Source of the DNA: Megalonaias nervosa
Taxonomy: Eukaryota; Mollusca; Bivalvia; Unionida; Unionidae
Length of the DNA: 64,000 bases
Assembly: GCA_016617855.1 (NCBI GenBank)
Contig: JAECUM010016818.1
Coordinates: 1-64,000, forward strand
Reading direction: 5' to 3'
Shown one piece after another: positions 9,931 through 21,700 of this stretch. Positions within the stretch are counted from its first letter, which is position 1; every line of letters starts with the position of its first letter. A program made the translations under genes and the position numbers. Under the pieces are notes generated by a model. That model ran no database searches and was not told where the DNA came from. It was given only the letters and a program-made list of their open reading frames with translations.

Positions 9931-10790
9931 ATGAAACTAATTACAAAATGTTTTAACTTAGGTCACTTAAATGTACAAGGTATAGCAGGAAAAACAGACC
10001 AAATTAAGTTAATGTTGTCTTCCAAGGAAAATAATATACATGTTTTAGGACTCACTGAAACCAAATTAAATGCTAACCACAATGATGATCTATATCACTG
10101 TCAAGGATACAATAAACCATTACACAGGGACAGAGAGACAACAAAGGGAGGTCTTGTTGTATACATTAGAAAAGATGTAAATGCAGAAAGGCGACTTGAC
10201 TTGGAGTCACAAGAAATTGAGACTATCTGGGTGGAAATTTATCAAAATAATGCAAAATCATTCCTAGTGGGTTTCTTTTATAGGCCACCTTCCTCCAAAG
10301 CAATTTGGAATGATAACTTTTTGAAACAAATGGAAAATGTTCTTGCACAGGAGAAAGAAACATATATACTCGGTGATATAAATAAGGACCTTTTCAATAC
10401 TCAAGTAAGGAACAACTGGATGGAATTTCGTTAGGCCTAATCCAGCTGGTAAATGAGCCCACAAGGGTAACAGAAAAATCAAGCACCCTTATTGATCACA
10501 TTTATACCAACCTACCAGACAATGTGGCTTGTGTTAATGTACCAAATGTTGGTCTTAGTGACCACTACTTTTTTAACAAGGTTAAATGCAAGAGAAATAA
10601 GAAAAATACACACAAAACTATCACTTACAGATCGTTCAAAAATGTTAATGAAGAACAATTTCTCAATGATCTATATAAAGTTCCATGGAATATGATCCAT
10701 AATTTGGATGACTTAGATGAAGCTCTTAGGGTGTGGACTGACTTATTTATGGATGTTGTCTCTACGCATGCACCCCTAAAAGTACATTGA
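9931..10790 (+). pseudogene. LINE apurinic-type endonuclease domain (broken)
   Basis: The start at 9931 opens 167 codons to a stop at 10432-10434. Endonuclease signatures appear in order: GHLNVQGIAGK (N), LTETKLN (E), VGFFYRPPSS (Y) and YILGDINKDL (D.N). After a frameshift near 10430 the domain continues to the SDH motif, GLSDHYFF, near 10552. This domain nicks target DNA for target-primed reverse transcription. The next stops (10788 onwards) and gaps to 11138 leave the linker unreadable. Confidence 0.85.
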
Positions 10791-11137
10791 GTAAACAATG
10801 AAATCCAACCTAATTGACTTACTACTGAAATCTTAAACGCAATGAAAACACGAGACCAATTCAACGCTATGGTAAACCATGTACAATATAAAGTATGGAG
10901 AAATAAAATAACAGGTATGATTAAAAAAAAACTAAAAACACTTATTATCAATCATTGCTTGAAAATAAAAAGAGCAACACAAACTACTTTAGAAAGTCTT
11001 AAATGAACTCGCTGGAGTAACACACAAAGATCACACAAAATAAAATTAACTCACTTCAGGTAAATGACACCATAGTCACTGATTACACTGACATTGCAGA
11101 TGTTTTCAATGATTTTTTCACTAACACTACCACAAAG

Positions 11138-12786
11138 TTGAAAAAACCTGTGACAGAAAACAACTTTAATGAAATGAAAAAGTTCTGCAGCAGCAAAATC
11201 TCTAAGGAGGTATGTTTTTCTATCCCACCAATATCAAAAACCTTTATTAAAAAATGTCTTAGTGAACTTCATACCAAGAAAGCTACAGGACTTGATCAGA
11301 TTGGTCCACGACTCATTAAATCATCTGCCTCTGCTATTTTAGATAGCATAACATTCATAATCAATTTATGTATTGCAACCTCATTTGTCCCCAAAATATG
11401 GAAAATTGCAAAAGTAACTCTTATTCACAAATCTGGTTCTGCAAGGATGATGCTGATAACTACCGGCCAATCTCAATACTACCAAACTTGTCAAAATTGA
11501 TTGAAAAACCTGTCCATGACTCATTCATGTCATATTTAACCAAACACTTGTTATTATGCTATTACACCCTAATCAATCAGGCTTTAGACAGAAACATTCA
11601 TGTGAGACTGCTTTGATCTCCCTAACTGATAAATGGCTTCAAGCACTTGACCAAGGTAGAATAATAGGATCTGTATTTGTAGATTTCAGGAAAGCTTTTG
11701 ACATGGTGGATCATGAAATCCTTTTGAGGAAACTGAAAATCTACCAATGTGATGAAAGCACAGTTAGATGGTTTACTTCATACTTAAGTGAGAGAACACA
11801 ACATGTTTATACAAATAATGTTCTGTCTGAACCTGGTACAATTAGATGTGGAGTACCACAAGGCTCAATTCTAGGTCCATTACTATTTATTTTATTTATT
11901 AATGACCTACCACTTGTACTAAGGGACTCAATATCATCTACAGATCTCAATGCAGATGACACAACATTGTCAGACATCCAAAACACAAAGCATGAACTCG
12001 AAATTTCTTTACAGAATGCCCTAAACAAACTGGACAACTGGTGCACATGCAATGGCATGGTGGTAAATACTGGTAAAACTAAAATATTACTTATCTCAAC
12101 ACGGCAAGAAAAGGACAAAACTTGATAGTGATGAACTATGTCTGACATGGAAGGATAGAAATTTGCAAATGGTCTGTCATGATAGACTATTTGGTGTTTT
12201 GGTAGACAATAACCTATCATGGACTGAACATATCAAACATATCAGTAAAAAAGTCAATTCAAGTTTATGGCTTCTCAGTAGGATAAGACAATTTCTCCCT
12301 GAAAGGCACAGAAAACTATTTTATAACAGTTACATACAACCCTATTTAGACTACTGTAATACAGTATGGGGTAATTCAAATGATAAAAACTTAGCAAAGC
12401 TGGCACATCTTCAAAAAAGAGCATTTGGGCTAATATCAATACAGAAAGAAAGCAAGGAAAATTTAGCTGGTAAGTTAAAAATATTACCTATTAAAGACCG
12501 AATCTGTTTGAGAAAAGCCAAATTAATGTACAGGATATCCAATAATAGTACTCCTGAATATTTACAATCACTATTCCAGTATAGGCTACCTGGTAATACT
12601 TCCCACCTGCGATTCATGTCTATCAAACAGTATAAAATTCCCAAACCAAATAAGGAATTATTTAAAAAAAGTTTCCATTACTCTGGAACTTTGCTCTGGA
12701 ATAGTATTCCAGTTGAGATTAGAAATGCCCACTCTGTTTCCTTCTTCCAAACCCAGTATATCCAGTGGCTTCAGAGATGCAGCTAA
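11138..12786 (+). pseudogene. LINE reverse transcriptase domain (broken)
   Basis: RT blocks in order: KKATGLDQIGPRLIKS, NYRPISILPNLSKLIEK (after a shift near 11440), HPNQSGFRQKHSC, VFVDFRKAFDMVDHE, GVPQGSILGPLLF and TDLNADDTTL. In the last block the aromatic residue normally before ADD is N. The thumb and C-terminal region follow from 12163 after a break near 12124 (LFGVLVDNNLSWTEHIKHIS), ending at the stop 12784-12786. The C-terminal stretch includes KKSFHYSGTLLWNSIP, also found in LINE copy 2 at 40240-40280. Confidence 0.88.
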
Positions 12787-12807
12787 AATAAATAAATTCT
12801 GTTGTAT

Positions 12808-12852
12808 GAGGGCCTCAAGGTAGATTAGCTCTTAGCTAATTGATTTACCCTC
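12808..12852 (+). promoter_or_regulatory. LINE 3'-end stem-loop, copy B
   Basis: The outer stem is GAGGG (12808-12812) with CCCTC (12848-12852). The inner stem is TTAGCT (12825-12830) with AGCTAA (12834-12839). Relative to copy A, a T-A pair has become C-G with pairing kept. An ATT tail follows at 12868-12886. Confidence 0.7.
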
Positions 12853-12893
12853 TTTAAATAAAGTCTTTATTATTATTATTATTATTACAAGCT

Positions 12894-13242
12894 ATTTACA
12901 ATTATTTGTAAATCGTTAACAATGCACATGCTGTAGCTTGCTCACCTTGCAGTAGTTTCACTGCTGTTGGCTTTTTATCTCTTATTGTTTCATAATTCAT
13001 TGCTTAAGATATGTTTTTGTTAAATATCTCAGAAAATTTAAGTAAAACCTTTCTTGGATAGTCATAATATTGTTTTGTACTGCTACATATATCTACATGA
13101 TGATAAAGTCAATAATGAATCCAGACGTGCTGCCGAACCATGCACATACAACACTCTTCCAGGATCTGCAATGACTAAGAAACTACAGTAGCTTACGAAA
13201 CTTGAATCAGTGTTTCTTCAAATGAAATCTTACTCATCAAAG
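12894..13242. other. No gene or repeat recognised
   Basis: Presumed continuation of the flank into which the LTR element and LINE inserted. No open frame or repeat was noted. Confidence 0.45.
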
Positions 13243-13507
13243 GTTTTTTGTTGTTAAAAGGGACAAATGGTGTTTTGGGGTATAATGCCATTAATCTTAG
13301 CACAAGATAGGCTATACATGGCAGCTAGTATGGCTGGTGGAGGAGGAACCTGGGAAAACCCCTGTAAGAACCCACTGATCTATGGGAAGCTACTGGCAAG
13401 CTTTCTCACATGTCCACTTTGGCTAAGCCTGAGACTCGAACCCATGTGGACAGAAGTGAGATGGCAGTGATTGGTAAAGGCAAGCACTTTAGACCACTTG
13501 GCCATCT
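13243..13507 (-). mobile_element. tRNA-derived SINE, family 2
   Basis: Reverse complement of the copy at 2681. It reads, on the given strand, from a TTGTTGTT tail through GATAGGCTATACATGGCAGC and CTTTCTCACATGTCC to the B-box complement GAGACTCGAACCC and the head complement GACCACTTGGCCATC. Open frames over it are incidental. Confidence 0.8.
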
Positions 13508-13896
13508 GCATGGGGCCCATCTGTAAAAATGTAGTTTTATAGAACATTGTGTCAACAGATCAGGAAATCAGTCTGATGCATAATGTTAAGTATTGTGCCT
13601 TATATCCAATTCTCATCAGCTTTGGTTTTTTCCTAACAATGCCACATTCATTATGAAAATCATCCATCCATTAAGAAAAGAATAAACAGACAAATCTTAA
13701 ATACAGTCATCTCAGCAGAGAGGTAGAAATCTTTCATTTAATTGGAACATGTAATTGCTGTGTTACTGATAGCTAGGTGCATGATTGTTTACCCATTTAC
13801 CAGTACTGATTTTATAATGTTTACAGACAGTAAACAAAGCGAATTCCTTTACATGAATAAACACTGCAGCATTATGCTTGCCGTAGCCATTACAAC
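13508..13896. other. No gene or repeat recognised
   Basis: Nothing supported between the SINE and the Tigger-like element. Confidence 0.45.
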
Positions 13897-13898
13897 TA

Positions 13899-14565
13899 CA
13901 GGTAAATCACCAATTTTCTGAAACCCTTGGTTCCAAAGCCTTGCCGGATTAACAGTTTTGCCAGACCAACTGAGGTCACGCATTGCCAATATAATGCAGT
14001 TTCATATGCATTATATACCTGCTCAAGACTGAGGTGCTCATCAGCTACAAGCTTCTGAAATTTGTCCACATACTCGGCAGCTCCTTCGTGGTCGGTGGAC
14101 CATTTTTCTGCACACACTTTATACATGTTAATTCCATGATGCTTCTTGAACATTTGAAGCCATCGTTCACTGCAGTCATATTCATGCTCTACTTTTAAGT
14201 TCTTTATGAAACAACTGAGACTGGTCCATTACCATCCTGCCAGACAAGTCCACTCTGTCACTCCAACGTTGTCAAAATCATTCTGTCATCACTCGGTGAT
14301 GTTCAGTACTCTTACCATCTTTCATAGTTTTTCTAATGTTCATTTGCTTCTTTGAATCACTGTCTGAATCAAATTTCAATATTTTGCCCCTCTGGTTCTT
14401 TATATCCTAAACAGTTGATGAACCAATACCATATGTGTCACACAGCTTTCACACGGAAACACCAGGGTCCAGTTTTTTCAACAGTTCTACTTTATCTTGT
14501 ATCGATGTTGACTGGTGTTTATGCTTGACACCACCACTGACACTTGCATCTTTATTAGATGCCAT
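13899..14565 (-). pseudogene. Tigger/jerky-type transposase, N-terminal remnant
   Basis: Reading begins at ATG 14565 (complement). The first helix-turn-helix is seen as STSIQDKVELLKKLDPGVSV, then a stop where an arginine-like residue is usual, then KLCDTYGIGSSTV. The second, CENP-B-type domain follows around 14160-13980: WLQMFKKHHGINMYKVCAEK, AAEYVDKFQKLV. It ends at the edge of the catalytic domain with YNAYETALYW, where the usual aspartate of the ADET motif is replaced by Y. Stops and frameshifts occur throughout. It would have bound element ends in the nucleus; now it is non-functional. Confidence 0.82.
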
Positions 14566-14816
14566 AGCAAGGGTTAAATGTAAGTAAAATAAGCTGAGAA
14601 TCACACAAAATAACAAGTATCACCACCAACAACTGCAGTGTAAACAATCCAGGTGAGTGCACGCCCAGTAAACTAATCAGTGTAAACAATCCAGGTGAGT
14701 GCACGCCCAGTAAACTAATTTGGTGGTGTCGGAAATTTCAAGTGCACTCTCGTAATTTTGTCAAGACTAAAAGAGGTGCCGGACCATCCGTTGCTGGAAA
14801 ATCAGTGGTTTACCTG
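13899..14816 (-). mobile_element. Internally deleted Tigger/pogo DNA transposon
   Basis: Imperfect 20-bp terminal inverted repeats, CAGGTAAATCACCAATTTTC (13899-13918) and GAAAATCAGTGGTTTACCTG (14797-14816), are flanked by TA on both sides (13897-13898, 14817-14818), as for the Tc1/mariner-pogo group. It is 918 bp. The minus strand carries the N-terminal DNA-binding part of a transposase. The catalytic DDE part is missing apart from the first few residues. A perfect 42-bp tandem duplication sits at 14636-14677 and 14678-14719. Confidence 0.88.
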
Positions 14817-14983
14817 TACATTGAACCAGCATAAAGCACTCTTGCAATCATTCTGCATGGTAATTATTATTATTGGCTTTCCTAATTGTATGAACAACAT
14901 TAGATGTGTTTGGTAGCATTCAGCCATACTCTTAAATGGATCCAAGAGATCTTTGACACGTCAGGATATCGTCAAGGTCTGTA

Positions 14984-15810
14984 AATGATTGTAATGCCCA
15001 AAATGAGACAGGATGACAATCCAGTAAAGTTGCTAATTGCAATGCCTAAAATGAAACTTGATGATAATCCAATAAAGTTGCTGATTGCAATGCCCAAAAT
15101 GAAACTTGATGACAGTCAGGTAAAGTTGCTGATAGTTATGCCCAAAATGAGACTTGACAATCTGGTAAAGTTAGCTGATTCTTGTACCCAAAATGAGATA
15201 GGACAATAATACAGTAAATTTGCTGATTTCAGTGCCCAGAATGAAACTTGATGACAATCAGGTAAAGTTGCTGATTGCAATGTCTAAAATGAAACTTGAT
15301 GACAATCAGGTAAAGTTGCTGATTGCAATGTCCAAAATGAAACTTGATGACAATCAGGTAAAGTTGCTGATTGTTATGCCCAAAATGAGACTTGACAACA
15401 GTCTGGTAAAGTTAGCTGATTCTTATGCCCACAATGAGACTTGACAACAATCCAGTAAAGTTACTGATTGTTATGCCAAAAATTAAACTTGATGACAGTT
15501 GGTTAAAAGTTACTCATTGTTATGCCCAAAATGAGACTTGACAACAATCTGGTAAAGTTAGCTGACTGTTATGCCCAAAATGAAACTTGATGGCAATCAG
15601 GTAAATTTGCTGATTGTTATGCCCAAAATGAGACTTGATGACAATCCGGTAAAGTTGCTGATTGTTATGCCCAAAATGAGACATGACGACAGTCTGGTAA
15701 AGTTGCTGATTGTTATGCCCAAAATGAGACATGACGACAATCTGGTAAAGTTAGCTGATTCTTATGCCTAAAATGAAACTTGACAACAATCTGGTAAAGT
15801 TAGCTGATTG
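14984..15810 (+). repeat. 48-bp minisatellite, about 17 units
   Basis: The unit contains ATGCCCAAAATGAGACTTGA and CAATCAGGTAAAGTTGCTGA, period 48. Because 48 is a multiple of three, several in-frame open stretches arise (MPKMKLDD repeats); these are not genes. Some units are a few bases shorter or longer. Confidence 0.93.
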
Positions 15811-15999
15811 ATTAGCAGATTAATATACGTGTACAATATGAACTCACTTACTCTGGAGCTATGCAATTAGTTTGGAGTAATAAGTAAAACAAACAATGAT
15901 CTGTTATCTCATTATGAGACAGCTGATAAGGATCTATGTATACAGCTGGACTTGATTTGAAAGTGAGTGCTGGTATATATGGTAGAATTACCTCCTAGT

Positions 16000-16870
16000 T
16001 AGTGGCAGCCATCTTGAGAATCTTTTTATCACTTCTCCTCCTGAATGGAAAGTCTTATTGACACGGTTTTCACCAGAAAACTTATGATGTATACTTTGGT
16101 CCTAAATTAAAATCTGTCATGTCTGGTCCTAAATTAAAATCTGTTGTGTATGGTCCTAAATTAAAATCTGTCGTGTCTGGTCCTAAATTAAAATCTGTCA
16201 TGTCTGGTCCCAAATTAAAATCTGTCATGTCTGGTCCTAAATTAAAATCTGTCATGTCTGGTCCCAAATTAAAATCTGTCATGTCTGCAGCCATCTTTAA
16301 AATCTTGTTATCACTACATATCCTGAATGAAAAGTAATATTGCCATTGGATTTTCACCAAAAGACTTCTCATGATGTTTAGATGGTCCTAAAGGTAAAAG
16401 GATTCCACTTGCACATACAATACGACCATTACAGTAGCTATCTTGAAAATCTTGTTATTTCAGTTCCTTCTGAATGGACTATAATCGTATCAAAATGGAT
16501 TTTGTTTTTACTGAATTACTTCTTATGATGTCTAATTGGTCCTAAATAAAATGGGGGCTGCTCGGACATCCGGTATGGTTATCACAGTGGTTATTTTAAA
16601 AATCTTGTTATCACTACTCTTGAATAAATGGTTACATCAGCATGGGGTTATCATGGAAAGACTGCTTATGATGTCTTGTTGTTCCTATATGAAAACTGTG
16701 TCAATTTAACTTGTCGCCACCACAAGGGCCATCTAGATGACTGATCTTATCAGTATCGTGCCTTCACCAAAACACTTCCTATGATCTCTTGTTGATACTA
16801 AATAGAAATTGTGCCAGTCTTATTACCAATATGGCCACTACGACAATCATCTTGAAAATCTGTTATTGTG
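16000..16870 (+). repeat. Diverged ~130-165-bp tandem repeat, family L1, array 1
   Basis: Units carry CATCTTGAAAATCTTGTTAT, then a CTCCTGAATGGA-type block, then TTTTCACCAAAAGACTTCTT, ATGATGTCTAGTTGGTCCTA and an ATGGCCACC block. They are strongly diverged. The same family appears at 24240-25790, 47060-48599, 51506-51850 and 52960-53850, always in this orientation. No coding function is proposed. Confidence 0.75.
16099..16287 (+). repeat. 27-bp minisatellite, 7 units, inside an L1 unit
   Basis: Unit CCTAAATTAAAATCTGTCAT plus GTCTGGT, period 27, in seven copies. It begins at the GGTCCTAAA point of an L1 repeat unit and ends where the L1 unit resumes (GCAGCCATCTTTAAAATCTT). In-frame translations (GPKLKSVMS) are artefacts. 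Confidence 0.93.
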
Positions 16871-17428
16871 TTATTGTTACTTGTGCAAGATGGGAAATCA
16901 TATCAGCGGGGTGGGTGGGAGTGTGGTCAATGATTTCCTTTTGGTCACCTGACAAATCCAACAATTATAATAAGAGTAAGATGCCTAAAAAGATCTTTCG
17001 AAAATTAACAGTGAATATTAGCATGCTGAGAAACAAATCCAAAATGAATCACAGATGACATTGTTTGATCTGCTTTTGGGCATTGTAGCTTGTTTTATTT
17101 CTGTAATGAATATATGCCAGCCGTGTGAATATATTGGTTATGTGTTTGATATATCTGTACATATTCATGTCTTGATATGGATTACATTACTTGGATTGAT
17201 TATACCAATAAAGAAAGATAATGGGTATCTCTTCAACATGTGAACTAATCAAAGATTATAATACAACAATGGAAATATGGCTAAAACGTAATCCTAAAGA
17301 GTGAGATATAAAAACAAAATGAATAAGTTAAAATCTTCTCATAATGTTGTTTAAGAACAAGGAATGATATAAGTGATGTTAAGTAAAATATGTACTGGTA
17401 AAATTTACTGCAGATTTATTTGAAGTCC
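16871..17428. other. No gene or repeat recognised
   Basis: Two short open frames (16789-17058, 17055-17243) have no recognisable motif and overlap repeat edges. I do not call them. Confidence 0.4.
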
Positions 17429-17503
17429 CACATTGCCATCTAGGTTAAGTATTCTCACATTGCCATCTAGGCTAAGTATTCTCACATTGCCATCTAGGCT
17501 AAG
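17429..17503 (+). repeat. 27-bp tandem repeat, about 2.8 units
   Basis: CACATTGCCATCTAGGCTAA plus GTATTCT is repeated almost exactly three times. Confidence 0.9.
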
Positions 17504-19579
17504 AAATTAAATACCTTCAGTTTTTATTGTGATACTCGAGATATCAGAAAATATGCATATAAAAATAATATAAAACCAGTCATCATTGTGTAATAATTGC
17601 AGTTGCATCAGTTGATAAATGAAGGGAAGATTTCCATTGGTCAGAACAAAATCATGTGATCAGACCTAATTGCATTTATTTCTGTATAAACTGTACAGAG
17701 AACTACTTTATGCTACTATAAATAGAGTCAACGTGCAAAGTAACTAATGTAAACTGTACTGGAAGGCATACACACTGCATGCCTTTAAAACGGAATAAAA
17801 ACGGTGAATTTATATTTTTTTTAGAAAGATGAAAATTTATTTATTGAAATCAATCATCATTGTGTATAACATTTTATTGACTTGATGATTGAAGAGATGA
17901 GCCAGTTTAATGTCCACCTGGTGTGTTTCTCTTCGCAAGGCACATTACTTCTGTACCACTGTACCTTCCTTGTGTTAATATGCTATTAAGTAACAAATGA
18001 ACACAAGTATGATTTTCAAGAAATAATTCTGCCATGTTCTGTTTCTTCGGATAATTATCAAGTAAGCATAATTCAAGGGAAAAAAAATTAAGTTTCTAAA
18101 TTAGTCAGGTTTTTTATTTTCATTACAATAAATAAGGAAGAAATACTCATCCAAGGATTAAAAAGTAATTCTGAACAATTGATTAGATTGAAAGTAATAT
18201 GTGACACTTTATTTTCATTTCTTAGAAAGAGGGTACCAAGAACAGTTTTGACAAGGGCACTTGCAAATGAACATGTGTGCTATCAGTCATTGCAGTTATT
18301 GTTAAAAATGCATGAATTTATTGTCTCTTCATCAGTCTTAGGTCTCAGCAATGTATTACTCAAAAACAGTGTGACCTTGACCTTTTGAGACTGTAAGGTG
18401 TGTGTGTTATCTATTTATTATACATGACAGCATTTATGTTTTTGGACTGCTTCATAATACTAAACAGTTTACTCAAAAGAGTTTTTAAAAAAATCACCAT
18501 ATAACCTGGACCTTTGAACATTTGTCCTGTCATCCTCTAGGATATTTGTGCATACTGGTGAGTCTTTTTCAGTTTAAGTCTGATGTCTCTCCATAGACAT
18601 ATGATGTAAGTTTTATAGAAACAAACATTCAACCAACTGACTTATGTAATCTTGACCTTTTGACTTTGACAGATCAAAGAAATAATTTATATCCAGTGGT
18701 AAACTCTTTTGCAATGTCAGCCAAGGCTTCATCTATTGTAGCAATTGTACATGTATTGCCAGATTTAAAAGCTTCATCTATCAACCATCCACCTAAAACA
18801 TGCCATAGCCCCTGTGATCTCACCCTTGACATCACTGACCTTCATTCTCTTGGAATGTTCTCCTGTGATGCAGTTGTGGGTAAAGCATGATAAATAATAA
18901 TCCACTGATGCAAACAGGAACTCATCATCTTCAAATAAAATGAACCCAAAGTTGACACTGGATAGACAAACATTGGTTGGATATTGTGACTGCTATGTCA
19001 TAATTGGGTAGCTGTGGTGGTTCTATGGTTTGCCTGCTTGACTGAAAAAAAAGTGGTTGTGAGTTTAGATCCAGGAGGACCTATCCAGACAAATAAAGAT
19101 ACTCCACTTCCTCGGTCCAAATAGTCCTTAATGAAACTGATGTGCTGTTATGCACCAGACGGTTACTTTGCATGTGAGACAAAATATGATGCAAAACTTG
19201 CCATTTCTGATTTGTACACTTAGTATAGTGGAAGCTTCACAAGGGCTTGTATCTCCTCAGAGTTTAGAAGATGTTGAAAGAGAGACTGACTGCGTGGTTG
19301 CTGATTTTTGTAATTACCCTACAAGTTATAAAAATTTTGTTTTGTCTCAGTTTGACACATGACATATTTACAAACTACATGTATATCAACCCTACATGGA
19401 AGGAATTTGATCAATGATCCTTTGCTAGCAAAGATATCATAATAACTTTATAATGTTGAGATGAGATGAAATAATCCAATTAATTATTTATGATTGCTTA
19501 ATTTTTAAAAATTCAGATAGGATCCAATGAATCCAAAGCAAGAAAACATTTAAAATCATTTCTGTGGTTGTTTTTTCAG
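17504..19579. other. Intergenic or intronic, largely unrecognised; two weak SINE-like traces
   Basis: Near 17890-17960 the text GCCAGTTTAATG ... CGCAAGGCACATTAC resembles the body of the SINE at 48058. Near 19010-19110 a B-box-like GAGTTTAGATCC follows a TGGTGGTTCTATGG head, possibly an old tRNA-derived SINE. No upstream FOCAD exon was found here. Confidence 0.35.
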
Positions 19580-19681
19580 GACTCCTCCACATCCTTTTAT
19601 CACAGTCTTCACTAATCGACCTGAATCATGGCCGTTGCTACAGCAACAGGTTCTCATCTTCTGTTGCCATGGAGATGACAG
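19580..19681 (+). CDS. FOCAD: FOCAD (focadhesin) internal exon, first seen in window
   Basis: This exon is 102 bp, bounded by a pyrimidine-rich acceptor ending CAG at 19577-19579 and the donor GTAATG at 19682. It begins with the last base of a split codon and ends with two bases of the next. The translation includes ITVFTNRPESWPLLQQQV. I recognise this as the vertebrate focadhesin segment of the form HPLITVLEHRPDCWP, from memory and not by alignment. Focadhesin is a large cytoplasmic protein of helical ARM/HEAT-like repeats. It is reported at focal adhesions and as a stabiliser of the SKI RNA-decay complex; the plant relative RST1 works with the exosome. The phase joins exactly to the exon at 26103. 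The preceding exon, which must supply two codon bases, was not found in 1-19579. Confidence 0.85.
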
Positions 19682-20079
19682 GTAATGTTTAAAATATTTA
19701 ATGGCTACATCAGAAACAAGTGCCTCTATTACCATTCATCAATGCTGCAGTTTGAGAAATTCGTGCAGATGTTGCATGATTTGCAAATAAATTTTTTTTT
19801 AAAAAATGCACTAGAAAAGTAATTTTGGCATTAGAACTGTAGTTGAATTGCAGAATACTTCATCAACAAAACACTTCATCCGATGCTCAAGAAGATAATA
19901 AAATGGGATGCTATAAGTGATGAGAAATCACGTACTTGACAGATTTTAAACAAATTGATAATTGTTGTTAAATCAGTAGTGTGATACTTCTAGAATAGTA
20001 ATCAGGGAGATATTTCTTTGTTTCCAGTGGACTTTACAAAATATGTAAAAATAAGGAAGTTTTGAATTATTTTCAGGGA

Positions 20080-21700
20080 GTTGTCCATAGTTCACATTAT
20101 TCTCAACCAACTTGGCACAGTGCATCCTGGAATAAAAGTCTATAAAATTTATACCAGTGATGCAGATCCACCATGAAATTTGCCATCACAGAAAATTAAA
20201 AGATATCTCATTAAAAGGACTAAAACCACAGAACAGAAATTTGATAAATTTTTACAGAAGGCATCCTGGCATGAGGATCTTTCAGCTGCTTTTACAGATG
20301 ATGAGAATCTATTTTCAAATATGTAACTAAAAATAACTGTAACTAAAAACATTTTAGAAAGTAATGTCCATTGTCCAGCAGCGGTTGTTACTTTCAACTT
20401 CTCAAAAACCTACTGGGCAGTTTTAGACAAACTTAGCACAGAGCATCTTGGAATAAAAACCTTTAAAACTTTTTTCAGATAATGCTGATCCACCATCAAA
20501 TATGGCCTCCGTTAGTAATGACTGAACAACCTTTAGATGGCCTCTTGGAGACACTGAATAGTATTTGATCAAATTTAACACAAAGCAACCTGGCCTGAAT
20601 CCTGTCAGATTTATAAAACTGTTGCTGATCCATCACCATCATTATAAGTAGAAAAATCTTAAAGGAGCTGCTGATTAGAATTTGACAAAACAGAAGTCAG
20701 CATGGTATTACGAGCTCGGATTATTACAGATGATGCATGATGCTAGTATGCCATCAAATATTACTGCTGTTACTAAAAATATATTATTTTATTTTTATAA
20801 ATGACAACAACAAAAAAAAAACACCCAACAAACTTTTATCAAATTTGATAGAAATCATCCTCAGATAGAGGGCTTTTCTTACACAAATGCTGTTGATCCA
20901 CCATTTGATATGGATACTTCTCTAAAACTTGAAAAACCTTTAAATGATGTCTTCACAAAACCACTCAACAGAATTTGACTGAATTGGACGGAAAACACCC
21001 TGGTACTGAGGGATTTAAATTTTGTAGAAATGATATCAATATAGCATTAAAATTGGCCACTGTGCTGAAAATACAAAAAATATTAAAATGATTAAAAATG
21101 ATGCAAATCTTCCATCAAATATGGCTGCCATTGTAAATATAAAAATATGAACTTGGATGAAGTCTTAAAAACCACTCAGCAGAATTTGACCTAATTAGCA
21201 GAAAGTATTCTTATATTAGTGGCCTTGAGAATTATACAGATGCACTCTGTTTGCCATGCAATATGGTTACCATTACTAAAAATTGAAAAAATTCTTTTAA
21301 ACAACCTCTTTTAAGAAATTTCTCAACAGTGATCTGAAGGGCCCTGAAGCTTGTAAATGTTTTGCCAATCTGCCATCAAATTTGGACGTTGTTACTAAAA
21401 TTAGAGAAACTTTTGAAAACTTCTTATAAATAATTACCTAATAGAATTTTATCAGATTTGCCAGAAAGTGTCTTAACTTGGACAGTTTTCAGATTTATGT
21501 AAATGATACCATTCTGCCATCAAATATATCTCTAATTACGCAATGAGAAGAAACATTTATTCAACTCAATTAAAAAATGCTGAAGAAATTGACCAACTAA
21601 GACAAAATATCATGAATACAGGCCTTTCATTATTGGACAAATAATGATGACGTGATCAAATATGGATGAAGATATAAAAATGAGAGAAACCCTCAAACAA
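20080..21700 (+). repeat. Diverged tandem repeat, family L2, array 1
   Basis: Repeated blocks include GAATTTGAC-AAATT, AGCATCCTGGCATTAA, TTTATACAGATGATGC and CATCAAATATGGC, spaced about 110-180 bp. Related units recur at 55780-56260. Such blocks are familiar from bivalve introns. Confidence 0.65.

Larger units (their letters stand above)
9912..12889 (+). mobile_element. LINE (Jockey-superfamily, L2/CR1-like) copy 1
   Basis: A non-LTR element encoding an APE-type endonuclease and an RT, with a hairpin 3' UTR and a short ATT tail. It starts at the last base of the 3' LTR and has only 19 bp before the endonuclease reading frame, so ORF1 and the 5' UTR are missing. Several frameshifts and stops make it inactive. 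A relative lies at 38274-40555. The clade is narrowed to the L2/CR1/Crack/Daphne-like group by domain style; it cannot be fixed by eye. Confidence 0.88.

Noticed and set aside
14985..15771. Repetitive MPKMKLDD proteins
   Set aside because: Translation of a 48-bp minisatellite, not a gene.
19205..19350. Candidate exon upstream of 19580
   Set aside because: Open for about 50 codons after a CTTAG, but no FOCAD-like text, and the end (CTCAG then TTTGAC) is not a donor.
20149..20397. Reverse 82-codon frame
   Set aside because: Covers diverged L2 repeats and has no motif.
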